A stretch of 31,537 nt of DNA from JBIOHJ01 sp044448905 (lineage in GTDB: Bacteria > Bacteroidota > Bacteroidia > AKYH767-A > OLB10). Numbering within the stretch: position 1 is the stretch's first letter; every line of letters begins with the position of its first letter. The stretch is from NCBI GenBank assembly GCA_044448905.1, contig JBIOHJ010000019.1, positions 1 to 31,537 of the forward strand, in the 5' to 3' direction. Below are positions 1 through 9,731 of this stretch, piece by piece. A program made the translations under genes and the position numbers. The notes below the pieces were generated by a model, which saw only the letters and a list, made by a program, of their open reading frames with translations, was not told the origin of the DNA and made no database searches.

Positions 1-38
1 ATAAAATAACATTAAAATAAAACCAATAAAAAATTACT

Positions 39-3000
39 ATGAAAAATAACTACATGAAAAATCAATTGAATGAATCAACTTTTTTAAGAGCCGGAGTTTT
101 GGTAAGCCTGATGATTGCAGGTTTAATAGCGGCATCGGTGCATTATGCCAAAGGACAAATTGATATTAATGAATATCCGCCCGGGCATCCTAATGTAACT
201 GTTTCGGCTGTAGAACAATTAAAAGCATTCCCGGTGCCGCGTTATAAGCAGGGGCACACCTTGCTTCCTAATTACCCGTGGATTGATCCGATTTATTTTG
301 GAGGACGGTTTCAGCCCGGTATTTCGGATGCGCAGGCAGTAACTAACAGTGTGGATATACAAACTGAGCTGGCAAAGAATTTTAACTATTACATACACCT
401 TTCATGGAGCAGTGATAATTTCAATACAGCCTGGAAGAACCTCGCAAACGCAAATACACAATGGCCAATTGGGCTGTTAACTTTCAGGGCGCAAACAGGA
501 ACTAAAATCTGGAATCAAAGTTTACCAGGCTCGAATTACTTACAAAACTCGAGCGGGCAGTTTCTTGATGTTAATGGAAATGTCACGACAAATAAAATCT
601 GGCGTCCTACCGCGCCAACTTCAAGTTACACTCAGGATGGTTTGAATGCGCGAGGTTACATTCAGTCGGCACTAAGCGGCTTAACCCGCAATGTTGATTT
701 AGTAAACGAAGACGGAGAAGTTTTTTGGCTGTACTCGACCAATGCTTTATCCGCAGATCCGCAGGTTGCGGCAGCAAAAAGCGCCTCAGGATTAGATTGG
801 GAAACTTTTCATGCATCAAAGGTTAAGGAAAACGATCAGCAGGCATACCGTGATCAGTTTATGAGTTTACCGCAATTACAAAATGCAAAATATACTCAAT
901 ATAGAATGGATGGACAGCGTGAATGGAATTTCAGGTGGGAGCAGCAGCGATACGTTAGTTCTCTTATTAAAGGACAGTATTATTCAACTTCAGATTTTTA
1001 TGTAAGGTGGCCTAATAACTGGAAAGACTGGAATGGTCCATGGCATGGTTTGAAATGGATGACAGAATCACGTCACTACGAAATTGCAGCCGGTGATCGT
1101 TTATACTCTCCTTTTGTTTCGGCCGGATGGGATGCCAATCCTGAAAATGATGTTCGTCCTGCCCAATGGTTAGGTTTGTTGAAATTAGTTGGCATGTATG
1201 GTGCCGAATTTTATTATACGTGTTATTTCAATGAGCAGGGAAATTATAACCCGCCTAATCCTCCGCCTTACAATCCAAGAGGATACGCATGGCAGGCGGC
1301 TATGCCTCCATATTCGCAGGCAATCACAAGCAGGTACGAAGACATACTAAGAAACGGTTCATTGCTACCGGGCGATATGATTGACGTTAGCCATAATCCC
1401 GACATTCCATATTACCAGTTTTCAACGGGAGCTTCAAATAAAGTTGTTTCAATAAGAAAATCTGATACTGCTAATAAATATGCGATAACGGGTACTATTC
1501 AAAATAGTTCGAATGTGATAAACAGTACTCCTCTGTCTGCCGATGTATCCATAACGCTTAACAGCCAGAGTCTGCAATTCAAGATTCGCAGACAGGGCAG
1601 CACCTTTATTTATGATAATACTGTTCCTTCAGCTCCTGTATTCTACCAGTTAGATGAATGGCATGAAGCTACACATCCTTATTACTGGTCTAAAGATTTC
1701 AGCCTCGAAGCAGAATTATATGACAACGCAACCCAGACATATAAAATTAAAACAACGGTTCCTGCCGGAACAGCATCTGGCGATTTCAGGAATGCTACCA
1801 GCTTCATTACCTATGATGACGCTACAACGGTTTTCACTCCAATTGAATATGTATTTCAACCACGCGATGCGGCTAACTCTACATACTATGTATGGGTAAA
1901 GGCCCGTTCACGTGTAAACGGTGTAACTACCGGCTTAACTGTGTCGGTTGATAATGCAAATCAAAAAACAATCGGTTGCATCTCTGATACAGTATGGACT
2001 TGGTACCGTTTGGATGCCTGCAGCCAGCAAGTTATACAATACAGTAGCCTCAGCTTGGCAAATCATATTTTACGTTTAACCCCATCTAATTCAAAATTAG
2101 AGATAGATAAGATATTTTTGACAAGGAATTCATCCACTGTTATGACTCCAACCGGTGTAGCCTGCTCGGGTACTACCGTTACGGTTACTGCCAATGGGCC
2201 ATTAACATTTTGCCAGGGAGGCAGTGTTACATTAACCGCTTCCTCAGGTTCTTCTTATCAATGGTCAACGGGTGCAACGTCACAAGCCATTACTGTTACA
2301 ACTTCAGGTTCTTATGTAGTAAGTGTGACAGGAACAGGATGTACAGGTGTTTCAGCTCCTCAAACTGTAACTGTGGTTACACCTCCTACGGCCAATATTA
2401 CTGCAAGCGGCTCTCTTACATTTTGCCAGGGCGGTTCTGTTGTACTTACCTCATCAGCAGGAAGCTCATATTTATGGACTCCCGGTGGTGCAACAACCCA
2501 AACATTAAACGTGACAAATGCAGGCAGCTATACAGTCAGGGTTACTAATTCATCAGGATGTTCTGCTACTTCAGGTCCCTCAACAGTTACTGTTAACTCC
2601 AATCCGGTTGCAACCATTACAGCAAATGGTTCAACTACTTTCTGCCAGGGCGGAAACGTTACTCTTACTTCTTCTTCAGGATCGTCTTATCTATGGACTC
2701 CCGGAAATCAAACCACACAGGCAATTTCAGTTAGCAGCACCGGGAATTATTCAGTCAGGGTTACAAACTCATCAGGTTGCTCCGCGACATCTTCACCGCA
2801 AACTGTAACTGTAAATATACCCGCAGTTCCGGTTATAACACCCAATGGCTCCTTAAATATTTATACCGGGCAAACAGTAACGCTTACTTCAAGTGCTGGC
2901 GCTTCGTATTTATGGACACCCGGAGGACAAACTACCCAGTCAATCACTACAGGAACAGCAGGTAATTACCGCGTGACGGTTACATACAGCAATGGCTGCT

Positions 3001-4583
3001 CAGCAATTTCACCTGTCACTACTGTTACGGTAACAAATCCGACTCCTGTTACGATTTCAGTTAACGGCTCAACTACTATTTGTGAAGGTGATTCGGTTAT
3101 GCTGACAGCCACTTCCGGTTTTACCTATTTATGGTTTCCGGGATTACAGACAACGCAATCAATTTATGTAACTGAAAATGGCAACTATTCAGTGCAGGCT
3201 TCAAATGGAACTTCAGCACAAACCACAATTACGGTTAATGAAAAACCATTGCCCCCGTCAATCAGCATTTCATATATTCCTAATTCGGCTTACCAATTAA
3301 CGGCTTATGAGCCATCAGCAGTTTCCTATTTATGGTCAAATGGAATGACATCGCAAACCATCAATATAACATCAGCACAAACAGTTTGGGTTAAAGCAAT
3401 CAGTGCTTTCGGATGTATAGGTGATATGAAATCAATAACATCTACTGCACCCGTATCCCAGCCATGTGCAAAAGCCAACATGCTTACTTCATTTGATATT
3501 ATTAACGTATCGGCTACTGTAGCATGGAATCCTGCAATAACTGCCGATTCGTTTATGGTGTCTTACATTCCACAGGGTGGAAATTCAATTACCAAAGTTG
3601 TGCCTGGAAATATTTCAAGCACTAAACTTACCGGACTAATTGCCGGAACAAATTATTCATGGTCAGTTAAAACTTTTTGCACATCGGGAACTCAGACCAG
3701 TTCTGTTTCATCGTTCACTACACTTGGAGGTCCGTTGAGTTGCGGTTCAACACCGGTTAATTTATCAACAACAAATATTAATTACTATTCTGCTAAGCTT
3801 AACTGGTATCCAACATCAGCGCAGCAGCTTAAAATCCGTTACCGTAAAACCGGCACAACGACATATTCATATAGAACTCTTAATGCTCTTACAAACCCTG
3901 ATTTTGCGTCTATTGGGAACCTGATCCCGCTTACAACTTATGAATGGAGCATTCTCTCAATTTGTAATGGAAATTCGAGTTTATATTCATCTAAAGCAAC
4001 ATTTACAACTGCAGGATTCTGTGCCGACCCCGGTACTCCCGGGCTGCAGGAAATTAATTATGACTTTGTAATAATTAATTGGAATCCAAGCATTGTTGCC
4101 GATTCGTTTAAAATCAGGTATGCTGTAGAAGGGACAACAGATTTTAAATATAAATCTATTGACGGTAATCCGAATACGGGCTGGGTTAAATTTTATGGGG
4201 TGATTGCCGATACCGACTATTTCCTGCAGATGCGAAGTGTTTGTTCTGATGGTGGCAAATCGCTTTGGAGCGATACTTTGTTTTTCCATACAACAGCATT
4301 ACCTCAGCCGCGTCCTGCAGCAAGCGGACAGCCATTACAACTGAATGCATACCCGAATCCTGTAAAGGATAAAATCAGCTATGCTTTTGTTGCGGAAAAA
4401 GAATCGGAATATGTTGTTAAAGTAACCGATATGTCAGGTCGTGAGCTGATTAAGCATTATGGTCATGCACGTGTGGGCGTTAATGGTGATGACCTTAATT
4501 TAACAGGATATACCAGCGGAATTTATATGCTGGTATTAGAGCAAGGGCCTGTTAGCGGCAGATTTAAATTTTCGATTCACTAA
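39..4583 (+). CDS. T9SS-secreted multidomain protein, possibly a glycoside hydrolase
   Basis: 1514 residues, predicted to be exported and released or anchored at the surface by T9SS. A signal peptide spans about residues 17-40 and ends at AKGQ. Residues about 50-590 form a large Trp/Tyr-rich region. Motifs such as LVNEDGE and FVSAGWDANPENDVRP, with alternating helix/strand texture, resemble a TIM-barrel glycosidase, but I cannot name a family. Residues about 598-705 look like a jelly-roll carbohydrate-binding module (YYVWVKARSR ... LEIDKIFLT). Six Ig-like repeats of about 70 residues follow (707-1137), each with a core like SSYLWTPGGATTQ. Three Fn3-like domains come next (1145-1430), then a type A sorting domain from about 1435 (AYPNPVKDKI ... 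TSGIYMLVLEQG). The ATG at 39 was used; an in-frame ATG lies at 54. The upstream region is AT-rich without a clear ribosome binding site. Secretion route is well supported. Enzymatic function is inference. Confidence 0.85.
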   Translation: MKNNYMKNQLNESTFLRAGVLVSLMIAGLIAASVHYAKGQIDINEYPPGHPNVTVSAVEQLKAFPVPRYKQGHTLLPNYPWIDPIYFGGRFQPGISDAQAVTNSVDIQTELAKNFNYYIHLSWSSDNFNTAWKNLANANTQWPIGLLTFRAQTGTKIWNQSLPGSNYLQNSSGQFLDVNGNVTTNKIWRPTAPTSSYTQDGLNARGYIQSALSGLTRNVDLVNEDGEVFWLYSTNALSADPQVAAAKSASGLDWETFHASKVKENDQQAYRDQFMSLPQLQNAKYTQYRMDGQREWNFRWEQQRYVSSLIKGQYYSTSDFYVRWPNNWKDWNGPWHGLKWMTESRHYEIAAGDRLYSPFVSAGWDANPENDVRPAQWLGLLKLVGMYGAEFYYTCYFNEQGNYNPPNPPPYNPRGYAWQAAMPPYSQAITSRYEDILRNGSLLPGDMIDVSHNPDIPYYQFSTGASNKVVSIRKSDTANKYAITGTIQNSSNVINSTPLSADVSITLNSQSLQFKIRRQGSTFIYDNTVPSAPVFYQLDEWHEATHPYYWSKDFSLEAELYDNATQTYKIKTTVPAGTASGDFRNATSFITYDDATTVFTPIEYVFQPRDAANSTYYVWVKARSRVNGVTTGLTVSVDNANQKTIGCISDTVWTWYRLDACSQQVIQYSSLSLANHILRLTPSNSKLEIDKIFLTRNSSTVMTPTGVACSGTTVTVTANGPLTFCQGGSVTLTASSGSSYQWSTGATSQAITVTTSGSYVVSVTGTGCTGVSAPQTVTVVTPPTANITASGSLTFCQGGSVVLTSSAGSSYLWTPGGATTQTLNVTNAGSYTVRVTNSSGCSATSGPSTVTVNSNPVATITANGSTTFCQGGNVTLTSSSGSSYLWTPGNQTTQAISVSSTGNYSVRVTNSSGCSATSSPQTVTVNIPAVPVITPNGSLNIYTGQTVTLTSSAGASYLWTPGGQTTQSITTGTAGNYRVTVTYSNGCSAISPVTTVTVTNPTPVTISVNGSTTICEGDSVMLTATSGFTYLWFPGLQTTQSIYVTENGNYSVQASNGTSAQTTITVNEKPLPPSISISYIPNSAYQLTAYEPSAVSYLWSNGMTSQTINITSAQTVWVKAISAFGCIGDMKSITSTAPVSQPCAKANMLTSFDIINVSATVAWNPAITADSFMVSYIPQGGNSITKVVPGNISSTKLTGLIAGTNYSWSVKTFCTSGTQTSSVSSFTTLGGPLSCGSTPVNLSTTNINYYSAKLNWYPTSAQQLKIRYRKTGTTTYSYRTLNALTNPDFASIGNLIPLTTYEWSILSICNGNSSLYSSKATFTTAGFCADPGTPGLQEINYDFVIINWNPSIVADSFKIRYAVEGTTDFKYKSIDGNPNTGWVKFYGVIADTDYFLQMRSVCSDGGKSLWSDTLFFHTTALPQPRPAASGQPLQLNAYPNPVKDKISYAFVAEKESEYVVKVTDMSGRELIKHYGHARVGVNGDDLNLTGYTSGIYMLVLEQGPVSGRFKFSIH

Positions 4584-4605
4584 TCCTTAAATAATACTTT
4601 TAATT

Positions 4606-4639
4606 AACGAGTCCTGAAACTTCGGGGCTCGTTTTTTTT
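4606..4639 (+). terminator. Rho-independent terminator after the 1514-residue gene
   Basis: The arm AACGAGTCCTGAA (4606-4618) pairs with TTCGGGGCTCGTT (4621-4633), with three G-U pairs in the RNA. A run of eight T follows (4632-4639). It lies 23 bases after the stop codon of the upstream gene and before murB, so the two genes are probably separate units. Confidence 0.85.
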
Positions 4640-4679
4640 ATAGTCGTACTGGTGAAATTACTACTTTAGTCCCGGTTAA

Positions 4680-5723
4680 ATGTCCGATATGCATATTCAA
4701 AAAAATATTTCTTTAAAGCCATTTAATACATTTGGTATTGATGTTTCAGCAAAATATTTCTATGAGATAAATTCTGTTGATGAATTTGAGGATTTGCTTG
4801 TGAATCCTGTTGCGCGTTCAGAAAACAAAATTGTACTTGGCGGTGGAAGCAATGTTTTATTCACCAAAGATTTTAACGGATTGGTCATCAGGAATAACAT
4901 TGGCGGAATTAAGATTGTTAAAGAAGACAATGAAAGCATATTAGTCCAATCAGGGGCGGGAATTATATGGCATGAGCTGGTTTTATGGAGCATACAAAAA
5001 AACCTTGGCGGGATCGAAAACCTTTCGCTTATACCGGGCTTAGTGGGTGCAGGACCCATCCAAAACATCGGGGCTTATGGTGCCGAGCTTAAAAATGTAT
5101 TTCATGAACTGGATGCAGTTATGATGGAAAGCGGAGAAATAAAGACCTTTTCAAAAGACGATTGTAAATTCGGTTACCGTGATAGCATCTTTAAAAACGA
5201 ACTTAGAAATAAATTTATTATCACCTCAATAACACTTCAGTTAAAAAAACATCCTGTTTTTAATACTTCGTATGGAGCCATAGAATCGGAATTGAAAAAT
5301 ATGGGAGTTGATAAGTTATCTGTAAAAGGGATCAGCGATGCAGTGATAAGAATCAGGCAGAGTAAATTGCCCGATCCTGCCAAAATCGGGAATGCAGGAA
5401 GTTTTTTTAAAAATCCAACTGTGAACAGTAGTCAATTCGAAGAATTAAAAAATGATTTTCCACAAATTATTGCGTACCCTTCTTCGTCAGCGGATAGGGC
5501 AGGGGAGAGGAAAGTAAAACTTGCAGCCGGCTGGCTGATTGAACAATGCGGATGGAAAGGAACGGTGGTTGGAAATACCGGCTCGCACAAAGACCAGGCT
5601 CTTGTGCTGGTTAATTACGGTAATGCAACCGGCAATGAAATTTTTGAACTTGCAAAAAAAATTCAACATTCCGTAAATGAAAAATTCGGAGTGCAGATAG
5701 AAACCGAAGTAAATATAATTTGA
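4680..5723 (+). CDS. murB: UDP-N-acetylmuramate dehydrogenase MurB
   Basis: 347 residues, the usual length for a type I MurB. It reduces UDP-GlcNAc-enolpyruvate to UDP-MurNAc with NADPH and FAD, the second committed step of peptidoglycan precursor synthesis in the cytoplasm. The FAD-binding segment is visible at residues 54-60 (GGGSNVL) and at 128-135 (QNIGAYGA). The YRDS motif at 166-169 supplies the conserved arginine. Catalytic Ser241 lies in GNAGSFFKNP, and the C-terminal conserved Glu is probably Glu343 (ETEVNII). The ATG at 4680 was chosen; an ATG three codons later (4689) is an equally possible start. The gene stands alone after a terminator and converges on the histidine kinase gene, with 30 bases between the two stops. 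Confidence 0.97.
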   Translation: MSDMHIQKNISLKPFNTFGIDVSAKYFYEINSVDEFEDLLVNPVARSENKIVLGGGSNVLFTKDFNGLVIRNNIGGIKIVKEDNESILVQSGAGIIWHELVLWSIQKNLGGIENLSLIPGLVGAGPIQNIGAYGAELKNVFHELDAVMMESGEIKTFSKDDCKFGYRDSIFKNELRNKFIITSITLQLKKHPVFNTSYGAIESELKNMGVDKLSVKGISDAVIRIRQSKLPDPAKIGNAGSFFKNPTVNSSQFEELKNDFPQIIAYPSSSADRAGERKVKLAAGWLIEQCGWKGTVVGNTGSHKDQALVLVNYGNATGNEIFELAKKIQHSVNEKFGVQIETEVNII

Positions 5724-5753
5724 TTTTTACTTTGAACGGCAGTACAGTATTTT

Positions 5754-8700
5754 TTACTGCAAAAACTTTTTCAGCTCTGCTTCGGTCATTGTAAAAATAT
5801 TTTTTAATTGCGAAGTCAGCAATCCTATATCTTTCAATTCGCTTTCTCTTCCTTTTATTTCAACCTGTTTGCAGACAGCAGCCAGCCATTTCGCGCCAAT
5901 ATTCATGCTGCTTCCTTTTAGCTTATGAGCCGCCTGCCACATTTTTTCGATATCACCGTTTTTTTCATAGATGAGTATTTCGTCAACTATAGAAGGAGCT
6001 TGTTTTAGAAACATATTGATTACCTGTTGCAAAAAGGTTGAGTCGTCTTGACCACCCAAATCTTTGATTCGTTTTATGGCATTCATGTCCAGCAGCTTTT
6101 CCTCAGGGGGCAAACTGCTTTTTATCCCGATGTTTCGGGATGATTTTGATTTTGATGTTCCCCATTTTTCAATCATTGCCTGTATCTCTTCAATTTTTAT
6201 TGGCTTCGAAATGTAATCGTCCATACCGGCTTTCAGGCATTTTTCTTTATCACCCTCCAATGCAAAGGCCGTCATGGCAATAATGACGGGTTTATTTTCA
6301 CGCGAAAACTTTTTAATAATTTCTTCCGTAGCTTCCAACCCATCCATTTCGGGCATTTGCACATCCATAAAAATAAAATCAAATTTCCCCTGCGACATTT
6401 TTTTCAAAACCTCTTTGCCATCACCAGCGAGCTTAATTTCATAGCCCAGCCGTTTTAAAATGGCGGCTATCAGTTTTTGATTTACTTCATTGTCTTCAGC
6501 TACGAGGATATGCAACGGAATTTGTTTAGCGAGATTTGTTGCAGCTGGAATAGCACCCCCGGTCTTTGCCTGAGTTTTTTTATCGGGATTATATTTCGAG
6601 AAAACAATCGGTTCTTTCGAAAATGGTGACTGAGAAGTTTGGTTTGATATGCTGACTTTAATAGTAAAATAAAAAGTTGAACCTTCGCCCAAAACACTTT
6701 CTGCCCATATTTTTCCATTCATTAAGCCAACAAGTCGCGAGCAGATGGCAAGCCCGAGTCCTGTTCCGCCATACTTGCGGAAAGTGCTTGCATCAGCCTG
6801 AGAAAATGCTTTAAATAAACGATCCATTTGATCTGCCGGAATTCCGGTTCCGGTGTCGAGCACTGCAAATTGCAATTCAATTAAATCATTTTCCTGTTTA
6901 ATTTTATTTACCGAAATAATAATATGCCCTTTCTGAGTAAATTTAATTGCGTTGCCAGCCAGGTTAATAAGCACCTGCCTCAGCCTTGCTTTATCTCCGG
7001 TAATTATCGGGGCAATTTCCTTATCAATGTTAAAAAGAAGGTCAATGTTTTTTTCCTGCGCTTTATAATAAAGAATATCAAAAGTTTCTTCAATGCATTT
7101 TTTCAGCTCAAACGGCTGCGATTCCAATTCCATTTTATCCGATTCGATTTTCGAATAATCAAGTATGTCATTAATAATCTGTAAAAGCGCCTCTCCGCTT
7201 AACTGGATGGTATCCACAAATTCGGTTTGCTTCTGGTCAAGCTTTGTTGTTTTTAATAAATCGAGCATGCCGATTAAGCCGTTTAACGGGGTGCGTATTT
7301 CATGGCTCATCGTAGCAAGGAACTGTGATTTGGCGGTGGTAGCTTTTACGGCTTCTACTTTAGCTTTAAATAATTCTTCCTCAAAAATTTTACGTTCGGT
7401 AACATCGCGCGAAAAATAAGTTACACCGGTAATGGTTCCGTTTTCAGAAACAATAGGATGCAATGATGTTTCATAATGCTTTATTGATTGATCAGAAAAA
7501 GTCACGGTTTCATCGGTTGAAATTTTTTCTCCTTTCATAGCACGCTCATGTAATTGCAGCCACTTTGTTTTCTGAATGTCGTTCATCACATCTTTGAGGT
7601 TCATTCCTTTGGTTGGCCTGATTTTACTTTCCTCGAAAAACTTTTCACTAAAAGCTGAATTCACAACAATAATCTGAAGGTTGTAATCAACAGAGCAGAT
7701 TGCATCATTGGTATTTTCAATCAGCGAAACAACATTTTCGTTAACCTGTTTTAATTCTTTTTCAATATTTTTCTGTGGAGTAATGTCTTCAATAACCACC
7801 AATGCCTGCCTGCCGGGACCATTACCCGTAAACAGCGAAGCGTTAAAGCTTGTCCAAATTATTGCGCCATCCTTGCGGATAAGCCGTTTTTCCTTTCTGA
7901 CTGAGGTAACATTTTGCGTAAGAATATTTTTAACCTCATCGTTCTTGCTGATCAGGTCATCTGGGTGAGAAATATCGCTGAAGGTGAGAGAACTTAATTC
8001 CGACTCATTATAACCGATAATTTCTGAAAATGCTTTATTCACTGAAACAAATTTTTCATCGCGGTTTATAACCGTCACACCAAAAAGGTCTTCATCAAAC
8101 AGTTTATTAAATGCCGGTTGAAAATCATTAAGCAATACATCTTTCTGCTTTGCGGGTGTAATGTTCCGTATCACCCACAGGTTATCTATGCTTTCGTCAA
8201 TAGGGCTTTTTATTTTCTTTCCCGAAAAGGAAAGCCACATTTCCACGCCCGGCCTGAAGGTTAATTTGGATTCAAATGTTTTTACAAACTCTTTTTCACC
8301 AAAGTCAATAGCCAGGTTGTTATTTAAAATGGTGAATAATTTATTTCCTGTTAAAAGCTCCTGCTGCGTAAATCCAAGCAGGTCGCAAAAATTATTGCTG
8401 ATGAGCTTTACATTTCCATCATTATTGCACACTACAATTCCTTCATCAACATTTTCTAAAAAATATCTTACTTCAAGCGCGCGTGCTTCCGCAAGCTCTC
8501 TTTGCCTCTTATCGCGGCTGATGTCCTGTAGCCTGCAGTATAATAAATTTTGTGCACCGGGAATTTTTGTAATGCTTACGTTAAACGACAACGAAGTTCC
8601 TTTTTTGTTGCGAAAATTAATTTCGCGGTTAATAAATTCATTCCTGTCAACACTCGCAAGCAGCGAAGCAAGCTGCACATCTTTTCCAAGCAAGTCGTCA

Positions 8701-9392
8701 AGGTTGAAATTTTCAAGCTCCCTGCTATTATTCATTTCAAGAAGAGAAAGTGTTTTTTCATTAGCATCTCCTGCTTTGCGTGTCAGCACATCAAACAATA
8801 TCCAGGCATCACCGGATTTGTTAAAAACATCAGTCAGAATTTTTTCGCGGTCAATTAATGACTGCTGCAGGCGTAACCGGTAAAGCTGGTACGAAACACA
8901 AATAAGCATTACCGTTAATACAAAAACAAAAAAGAAAAAGGGGCTGATACCCGAACCCGAGAATGTAATAAATGCATATTCGAGAACGGCAAGCACAATC
9001 ACATTGTACAATACCACAAATAAAACACGGTTGAGGTGCAGGTTGCTGAATAATACCAGCGTGATGATGGCAATTTCATACCGTGTTCTGAAGCTGTTGA
9101 TATAAAAAAATGCGATAAGATGGATGGTTGCCAGCAGGAAAAACAACCCGGCAATTGCCGAAATATTTTTTCGTATGAATCCTGTGAAAAATGAAATGAT
9201 GAATAGCAACAACGGAATTAATGCAAACCACGGGCGCGGAAGCAGAAATTCTTTGAACGATTCTGCCGGGTTTATAAAAGACGAAAAGAAATAGGCTATG
9301 GCAAACAAGCCAAAAATTCCACGGTAATAATTCAGCTCGAAATCACCGGGGCGGCTTCGCGATTCGCTCAATCGGAAAATATCATTAATCAT
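5754..9392 (-). CDS. Membrane-bound hybrid sensor histidine kinase (PAS x4, HisKA, HATPase, REC, HPt)
   Basis: 1212 residues. About six hydrophobic membrane segments fill residues 24-171. Four PAS-like domains follow (about 186-290, 305-415, 425-540, 550-668; the last two are clearest, with ITPQ and VTER ends). The HisKA domain has phospho-acceptor His697 in MSHEIRTPLNG. The ATPase domain shows the N-box (LINLAGNAIKF, 808-818), G1 (DTGTGI, 846-851) and G2 (GGTGLGL, 875-881). A receiver domain spans about 961-1075, with phospho-Asp1010 in FMDVQMPEMDG, Thr1041 and Lys1063. A C-terminal HPt domain has His1156 in AAHKLKGSS. All sites for an internal His-Asp-His relay are present. No response regulator with an output domain is encoded nearby, so the final partner is unknown. 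The signal sensed cannot be told from sequence. Confidence 0.95.
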   Translation of the reverse strand: MINDIFRLSESRSRPGDFELNYYRGIFGLFAIAYFFSSFINPAESFKEFLLPRPWFALIPLLLFIISFFTGFIRKNISAIAGLFFLLATIHLIAFFYINSFRTRYEIAIITLVLFSNLHLNRVLFVVLYNVIVLAVLEYAFITFSGSGISPFFFFVFVLTVMLICVSYQLYRLRLQQSLIDREKILTDVFNKSGDAWILFDVLTRKAGDANEKTLSLLEMNNSRELENFNLDDLLGKDVQLASLLASVDRNEFINREINFRNKKGTSLSFNVSITKIPGAQNLLYCRLQDISRDKRQRELAEARALEVRYFLENVDEGIVVCNNDGNVKLISNNFCDLLGFTQQELLTGNKLFTILNNNLAIDFGEKEFVKTFESKLTFRPGVEMWLSFSGKKIKSPIDESIDNLWVIRNITPAKQKDVLLNDFQPAFNKLFDEDLFGVTVINRDEKFVSVNKAFSEIIGYNESELSSLTFSDISHPDDLISKNDEVKNILTQNVTSVRKEKRLIRKDGAIIWTSFNASLFTGNGPGRQALVVIEDITPQKNIEKELKQVNENVVSLIENTNDAICSVDYNLQIIVVNSAFSEKFFEESKIRPTKGMNLKDVMNDIQKTKWLQLHERAMKGEKISTDETVTFSDQSIKHYETSLHPIVSENGTITGVTYFSRDVTERKIFEEELFKAKVEAVKATTAKSQFLATMSHEIRTPLNGLIGMLDLLKTTKLDQKQTEFVDTIQLSGEALLQIINDILDYSKIESDKMELESQPFELKKCIEETFDILYYKAQEKNIDLLFNIDKEIAPIITGDKARLRQVLINLAGNAIKFTQKGHIIISVNKIKQENDLIELQFAVLDTGTGIPADQMDRLFKAFSQADASTFRKYGGTGLGLAICSRLVGLMNGKIWAESVLGEGSTFYFTIKVSISNQTSQSPFSKEPIVFSKYNPDKKTQAKTGGAIPAATNLAKQIPLHILVAEDNEVNQKLIAAILKRLGYEIKLAGDGKEVLKKMSQGKFDFIFMDVQMPEMDGLEATEEIIKKFSRENKPVIIAMTAFALEGDKEKCLKAGMDDYISKPIKIEEIQAMIEKWGTSKSKSSRNIGIKSSLPPEEKLLDMNAIKRIKDLGGQDDSTFLQQVINMFLKQAPSIVDEILIYEKNGDIEKMWQAAHKLKGSSMNIGAKWLAAVCKQVEIKGRESELKDIGLLTSQLKNIFTMTEAELKKFLQ

Positions 9393-9430
9393 TACCCGGA
9401 TTTTTAGTTAGGTAAAGTTTATTTTTTATA

Positions 9431-9506
9431 ACCACGGAGGCACGGAGAGCATTGAGGTTCACGGAGCATTCTCCGTGCTTCTTTGTGTTCTCAGTTTCTC
9501 TGTGGT
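9431..9506. repeat. REP-like imperfect inverted repeat (accacgGAG/CTCtgtggt type)
   Basis: The left end ACCACGGAGGCACGGAGAGC (9431-9450) is an imperfect inverted copy of the right end, which finishes TTTCTCTGTGGT (9495-9506). Internal copies of CACGGAG and CTCCGTG (9434-9440, 9450-9456, 9471-9477) allow several alternative pairings. Sequences of this accacagag type occur as dispersed intergenic repeats in many environmental bacteria. A T run follows on the plus strand. Confidence 0.65.
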
Positions 9507-9731
9507 AATTTTTTTATCAAAGCAATTACGAAAGATATTAAATAAAACATTGACTTGTGGATACTATTTAACATCCCTCAATCCCGTGCCAATGTTTGCT
9601 TATTGCTTTATTATCATACAGAAAAGACAGAAAAATGTTGCGGATTCAGGAAAATATTTTCAGAAAAACAGAACCTTTTATTTAACCGGGCGTAGAAAGG
9701 AAATTTTATTTTTCCCGGAAATATCGGTAGG
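9507..9731. other. Intergenic stretch with no recognised feature
   Basis: This is the rest of the gap between the histidine kinase and the DUF5606 gene. It is AT-rich. A plus-strand open frame (9475-9735) runs through it, but its composition is unlike a protein and it begins inside the inverted repeat. I see no RNA gene or clear terminator here. Confidence 0.5.

Noticed and set aside
5739..5760. GCAGTA/TACTGC hairpin between murB and the kinase gene as a bidirectional terminator
   Set aside because: The stem is only six pairs, no T run follows on either strand, and it overlaps the kinase stop codon.
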